A DNA stretch of 12,504 nucleotides. Origin: Coemansia sp. RSA 1804 (taxonomy: Eukaryota; Kickxellomycota; Kickxellomycetes; Kickxellales; Kickxellaceae). Position numbers and translations under genes: made by a program. The stretch lies in contig JANBTH010000701.1 in NCBI GenBank assembly GCA_027578815.1, positions 1 to 12,504 of the forward strand, in the 5' to 3' direction. Below are positions 8,990 to 12,504 of this stretch, piece after piece; within the stretch, counting starts at the first letter, position 1, and each line of letters begins with the position of its first letter. The notes under the pieces are model-generated. The model saw only the letters and a list, made by a program, of their open reading frames with translations. It ran no database searches and had not been told where the DNA came from.

Positions 8990-10526
8990 TTTCTCTTTCA
9001 ACAGAGCCTACCTTTGTCAAGCCGCTCCGTGTCCAGCTTGAGTCATTGTCCTTATTTCTCAAAATAAGCAGAAAATGCCGGCAATGCCATGTAATAATGC
9101 AAGGGCTTGCCCATTTGTAGCGCTCCTGGACAAAGCTTTTGCACCACTTGAGTAGTCTGAGCATACATGGCCATATCCGGTTGCAATTTGGGAATATACA
9201 AAAAAGAAATACCTTGACAAAAATACACAAAAAAGAACACATTCCTGCTGTGAAATAAGCATAGAAAGTAGAATAAAAAGTGCACATATGCTTAGTAAGA
9301 AGCAGAGAGATAGATGGATGTTGCATCCCGTCGTAGCACCATCATACTGAAGAAGCAGACTGGTACTTTTTCGTGGTGTGCAGATGTGCAAGCTTTAAAG
9401 AAGGATGTGTGCGTTTGTGCTCAAACAGACACAAGCCTGTTGGACCCTGTATTGGCTCAGGGATCTGCCTTTGCAGTCTTCTTCGCAGCCTGTTTGGGGG
9501 CCCGCCTTTTGTCTACCAGAACAAAAAAAGGTGAAAAGGTGTTTAACACGACACCTAGAAAATCCATATAAAAAGACAGCAGATTGAAGAAGGGGGTGTT
9601 GCTTACCGGGTGGGTTGATACACTCCCCTATGAACATCTCCTATTTCTTGGGTTTATGCAGCAGCAGAACATGCATGTGTATGTTCCCTCCTCATAAGGT
9701 TTGATGTTGTGTTGATTCGCCATCTTCATGTCTCTGTCCACTTTGTCTTTTTTTTGAGGCACCCAACAGCTTATTCCTTCTCTCACATTGCCTTATTTGT
9801 TGCTTGCAGCCCTGTGTTTGTTGCAATGAGGAGTTGAGTTTTATTGCTTCAGTGGGTCTGCCTTTCATCTGCATCCAGTTGTTCCTCCTTTTTTGCCTAG
9901 CCATGCAGGTTATATTTGGTGGTGGAAAACCCGCAATTCGTTGGCCAGATTATTTGTTTGTTAGCGCTTTGGATATTTGGCTTGTTCATTCCATCGCTTA
10001 AAGGCAACACCCTCAGGTACTCAAAAAGGAAAAAAGAAGAGAATGCCAGTTGGCGGATTCTGAAAAAAGTGCTATATCAAGAAGCCTATTCGTCTCTGTC
10101 GAGCATCCTTGCTGCCCCTATTTTATTTTCTTTGGTGCCTTCCTATTTTCTCCACATTTAAACGCATTCCTTACTGCCAGGAGCCGAACGCTTATGTCTC
10201 GCGCTTCTCCAATTGCTTTTCCAAATTATAATATTGTGAACCATTGGGCTGCTTGCCCATCTCGTGTATACTTGTTTTTTCATGGGCAATATTGCCTCAA
10301 ATCAATTGTACAAGCCATTGTAGCAATTTCAGACCATCTGCAACTTTTATATTCATCTCTACCACCTAGCTTTCTGAGTATTTCAATAGCAATATTCACA
10401 AGTAAATACTGTTTTGCGTACAGTGGGCGGCTGTCGTTTCTCACGCCGAATAGCCTTAAAGCCTATATCTTCTAGCACCCTTTGATTGGGTACATACAAG
10501 CGTCGTCAAAACACTACAGAACGAGA
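8990..10526. other. Gene-poor region upstream of the HSF-type gene, with exon-like islands
   Basis: Less AT-rich than the preceding stretch, with short coding-like blocks on the minus strand: 9052-9174 (40 codons from ATG), a possible spliced pair at 9607-9637 and 9457-9512, and 9692-9904 (70 codons from ATG, rich in K, R and Q). None matches a family I know and they are not convincingly joined, so I do not call genes. The part from about 10000 to 10526 should contain the promoter of the HSF-type gene. It is T-rich in places and shows no clear TATA box. An in-frame TAG at 10473-10475 closes the HSF frame upstream. Confidence 0.35.
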
Positions 10527-11472
10527 ATGCCAAAATCTAGCAGCAGCAGACATGTCTCCAAAAGAAGAGACAGCAGTTCAAGCCTAACCAAACCTCAAAA
10601 AAGATTCACAGACAAGTTGCACAGGTACGAATGTCATTTGTGCTACTTTTGTTTAATTGTAGCGTTGTCTCGTACATCAGGGTATATATATTTCAACCAA
10701 CTGTATGTGTTATTAAAGTATATTCAGGTGTGTGTGTGTGTGTGTGTGTGTGTTATCTCATGTAGTATTCTTTGTTCTGGCAAGTACACGTCTATCCACT
10801 GGAACAAGGAAGGAACTGCAATAGTTATTGAAGACCCTATCAAGGTAGCCACTGAAGTGCTGCCAGAGTTTTCCACAACCAAGCAGTTTAAATCATTTAG
10901 TCGCCAGCTTCATCTCTATGGATTCACAAGAACCACTGATGGCAGAAAGTCCAAAGACCTCAATGGTTTTACCGTGTTTATGCACAGTATGTTTCGACGG
11001 GATAGACCAGACTTGGTGTCGGCTATTGTGCGTCGCCAGTCGAGTAAAAAGCAATACGGCTTGGAGCTGCTTGAAAGGAATGGAAAGCTGGTTTCGCATA
11101 TTCACAGCAAGATACATAAGAGGCCAAAAAGCGATATCCACAATAAAACCCCGGACTTTCCACCAGCTCCAGACCTACTGCCGTTTGCCTCATTAACCAC
11201 AGCAGGGCTTCATGCATCCACTGCATCAGGGGTTCCAATGACCATTTCAAGTTCCCTGGAAGCGCATCAAATTGCTGCTCCGTGTGTCGCTCCACAACCA
11301 ACACCGCCGACATCCACTTTGGAGCCAGCATCCGGAATACCCCAGTCAAATTCAGTTTCAACAAGTGAAATACCTCAAGAGGACCTCGTCGCTTTCAGCA
11401 CACCCGAGGCCAAGAACTTGCTAAACATACTTCAAAACCTTGTGAACCATCTACCCAGTGCCCATGCCGATG
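10527..11472 (+). CDS. HSF-type DNA-binding protein (divergent heat-shock-factor family), 3' end unresolved
   Basis: Modelled as exons 10527-10624 and 10766-11472, giving 268 codons plus one base. ATG at 10527 is the first in frame; the frame is closed upstream by TAG at 10473-10475. The HSF DNA-binding domain covers about residues 27-123. It runs from FTDKLH across the splice to the IHW motif (W45), then EVLPEF at 63-68, the recognition-helix block FKSFSRQLHLYGF at 74-86, and FMHSMFRRDRPDL at 104-116. By family knowledge such factors bind inverted nGAAn repeats in nuclear DNA. R79, Q80 and L81 of the usual RQLN core are kept, but asparagine is replaced by H82, and the usual valine before the arginine is S78. 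A basic N-terminus (residues 1-26, S/K/R-rich) precedes the domain. After it comes a P/S/T-rich, probably disordered region (160-240), then a short helix-like segment at 247-262. No long coiled-coil trimerisation repeat is visible in these exons. The product may be an Sfl1/Mga1- or Skn7-like regulator, not a canonical Hsf1. Confidence 0.87.
10625..10765 (+). other. Intron 1 of the HSF-type gene
   Basis: 141-nt GT-AG intron. The donor is GTACGA at 10625 and the acceptor is ATGTAG ending at 10765. Removing it creates a serine codon across the junction and joins FTDKLH to SILCSGKYTSIHW, restoring the expected first helix of the HSF fold. Nearer AG candidates at 10680 and 10727 would put the next exon out of frame. 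The intron length is a multiple of three and it has no in-frame stop, so the unspliced message stays open. Confidence 0.85.
10728..10753 (+). repeat. (GT)13 microsatellite
   Basis: Thirteen perfect GT units lie within intron 1 of the HSF-type gene. They end 12 nt before the 3' splice site, where a pyrimidine tract would normally lie. Length changes here would alter the spacing between branch site and acceptor. Unspliced, they encode an alternating Cys-Val run. Confidence 0.95.
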
Positions 11473-11679
11473 GTAAGTACCATTCTAATATATCCCCCAC
11501 ATTATGCTGTCATGTTTAATCGCCATATTCTTACTTTTGACCCTTTTTCCTTTTTTCTCATAACAATTGCTGTCAAATGCTTACCCGGGATTAGTGGAAT
11601 TAGCTTAGCAGTGTGCAGGCCAAAAAATGCACCCCCGCTAGCTTGTAAACTGTTTATTGCTTTTTGTGATCACCACAAG
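11473..11679 (+). other. Probable second intron of the HSF-type gene
   Basis: A textbook GTAAGT donor begins at 11473 within the open frame. Without splicing the frame ends at TAA 11517-11519 after 15 unremarkable codons. Acceptors in a usable phase include AAG ending at 11679 (207-nt intron, opening a frame to 11981) and CAG ending at 11611 (139-nt intron, stopping at 11680-11682). I prefer 11679 because it continues a helix-like sequence, but the evidence is weak. Confidence 0.45.
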
Positions 11680-11981
11680 TGAAATCCATCCAACTCATGG
11701 CTGAAATGAGTATTGAACGAATTCTGGATTATTGTCGTACTTGTTCCCTTTTTAAAAATCATCCTTTCCCTGTTCACTATTCAATTATTCGTGTTAAGTC
11801 TGCATTTATTCCACCTCTTTTATTGGAATTGAACCATGAGAACGCCAAATGTTCTTCAAAACTGATGCTTTTGTATGTTGAGACTTTCTTATTGCCATTC
11901 TTTGGCCAGCGCAAGGAATTTCCGGACACCTGCTGCGACAAGCCGAAAGCAGCAGTTTGCTGCTTGCTCTTTTATAAATAA
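11680..11981 (+). other. Candidate third exon of the HSF-type gene
   Basis: If the intron is 11473-11679, the leftover G joins TG to make a valine codon and the frame runs through KSIQLMAEMSIERILDY to TAA at 11979-11981. The full product would then be about 368 aa. The first 17-20 residues look coding and helical and could extend the amphipathic segment that ends exon 2. Beyond about 11745 the translation becomes Cys- and Phe-rich and less convincing, so a further intron or an earlier stop is quite possible. Confidence 0.3.
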
Positions 11982-12504
11982 TCGAGTATCCAGATGTATG
12001 CCGCTGCTGTTCTCCAATGCGCAAAATGATTGGCTAATAATGGCAAGGGACAAATCTGCTACCTTTGCCAAAACAGCACGAGAGGCTGGATAGCTCATTC
12101 TTACACCCTCTCTCTCTGTTCATCCATCGCTAGTATCCCTGTTTTGTATTTTTTTTTCTGCATTGGATTATAATTCCTGCACGTATGAGTGCTTTATCTC
12201 CCCCGTTTTCTTGCCGTTTCTACAAAAGCCCCCCTGATATGTTGGCGATAAAGTGCTCTTTCAAATATACACAAGCGGCAGATCCTGCGAACCCATTGGC
12301 AGTTTTCCTCTTTTAAATTTCCGTCGTCTTGAATAATGTGGTATCTTGGAGTATCAGCAAAGCTCCAAACGTGTTTAGATACACATTAATTGGGTTGATC
12401 CTGTTTTATTATTATCATCTTCGGCAACTTGTTCTTCTCCCGGCTACTTCAAGGATAATGCACAACACATGGATATGTGGATTAAAGTGCCAGCAGATTC
12501 ACCA
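11982..12504. other. Right-edge region, no firm gene
   Basis: No recognised family. A T-rich tract at about 12138-12160 is followed by a plus-strand ATG frame at 12185-12316 (43 codons plus TAA). From 12379 a different plus frame is open to the window edge, and its last part, from about 12439, has a plausible coding composition. These may be further exons of the HSF-type gene or the beginning of another gene. On the minus strand, 11889-12098 is open but matches nothing I know. Confidence 0.3.

Noticed and set aside
10050..10475. 141-codon plus-strand frame just upstream of the HSF-type gene
   Set aside because: It begins with TTG, is Ser/Phe/Cys-rich without a domain, and is closed by a stop before the HSF frame; more likely promoter sequence.
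10893..11364. Minus-strand frames opposite HSF exon 2
   Set aside because: They are antisense shadows of the DNA-binding domain and P/S/T-rich region.
1..12504. CRISPR arrays, tRNA or rRNA genes, insertion sequences, viral genes
   Set aside because: I looked for regularly spaced repeats, tRNA B-box motifs, conserved rRNA segments, transposase or reverse-transcriptase motifs and terminal repeats, and saw none.

Overview
The window looks like nuclear DNA of a fungus. The clearest lineage marker is a small twin-CX9C protein whose cysteine spacing and signature match Som1, a mitochondrial protease subunit that to my knowledge is known from fungi. It sits with a SET-domain lysine methyltransferase, a CCR4-NOT subunit (Rcd1/Caf40/CNOT9) and a divergent HSF-type DNA-binding protein. 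The non-coding DNA is AT-rich, the HSF gene has a short GT-AG intron, and promoters carry pyrimidine tracts. An early-diverging (zygomycete-grade) fungus is plausible, but the sequence alone does not settle the phylum.

Layout. 162-2093 (minus) is an uninterrupted SET-domain methyltransferase gene with two large acidic insertions. 2416-2646 (minus) is the Som1-like gene. 2647-3139 is a divergent promoter region shared with the plus-strand Rcd1/CNOT9 gene at 3140-4279. 4280-10526 is about 6.2 kb in which I find no gene I can call with confidence. It is AT-rich, with a few simple repeats and some weak exon-like islands, mainly on the minus strand at 8990-9910. From 10527 on the plus strand is an HSF-type gene. 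Its DNA-binding domain is only continuous after removal of a 141-nt intron that carries a (GT)13 microsatellite. A consensus donor at 11473 suggests at least one more exon, and its 3' structure is unresolved. 11982-12504 holds no firm gene, though short coding-like frames appear at 12185-12316 and at the right edge.

Functional picture. These are housekeeping and regulatory genes, not a cassette: protein lysine methylation, mitochondrial precursor processing, mRNA deadenylation, and a DNA-binding regulator. I see no sign that they act in one pathway. Nothing here is clearly a previously undescribed system. The observations most worth following are the tiny Som1-like gene, the frame-preserving microsatellite intron inside the HSF DNA-binding domain, the acidic inserts in the SET protein, and possible unannotated spliced genes in the gene-poor stretch.
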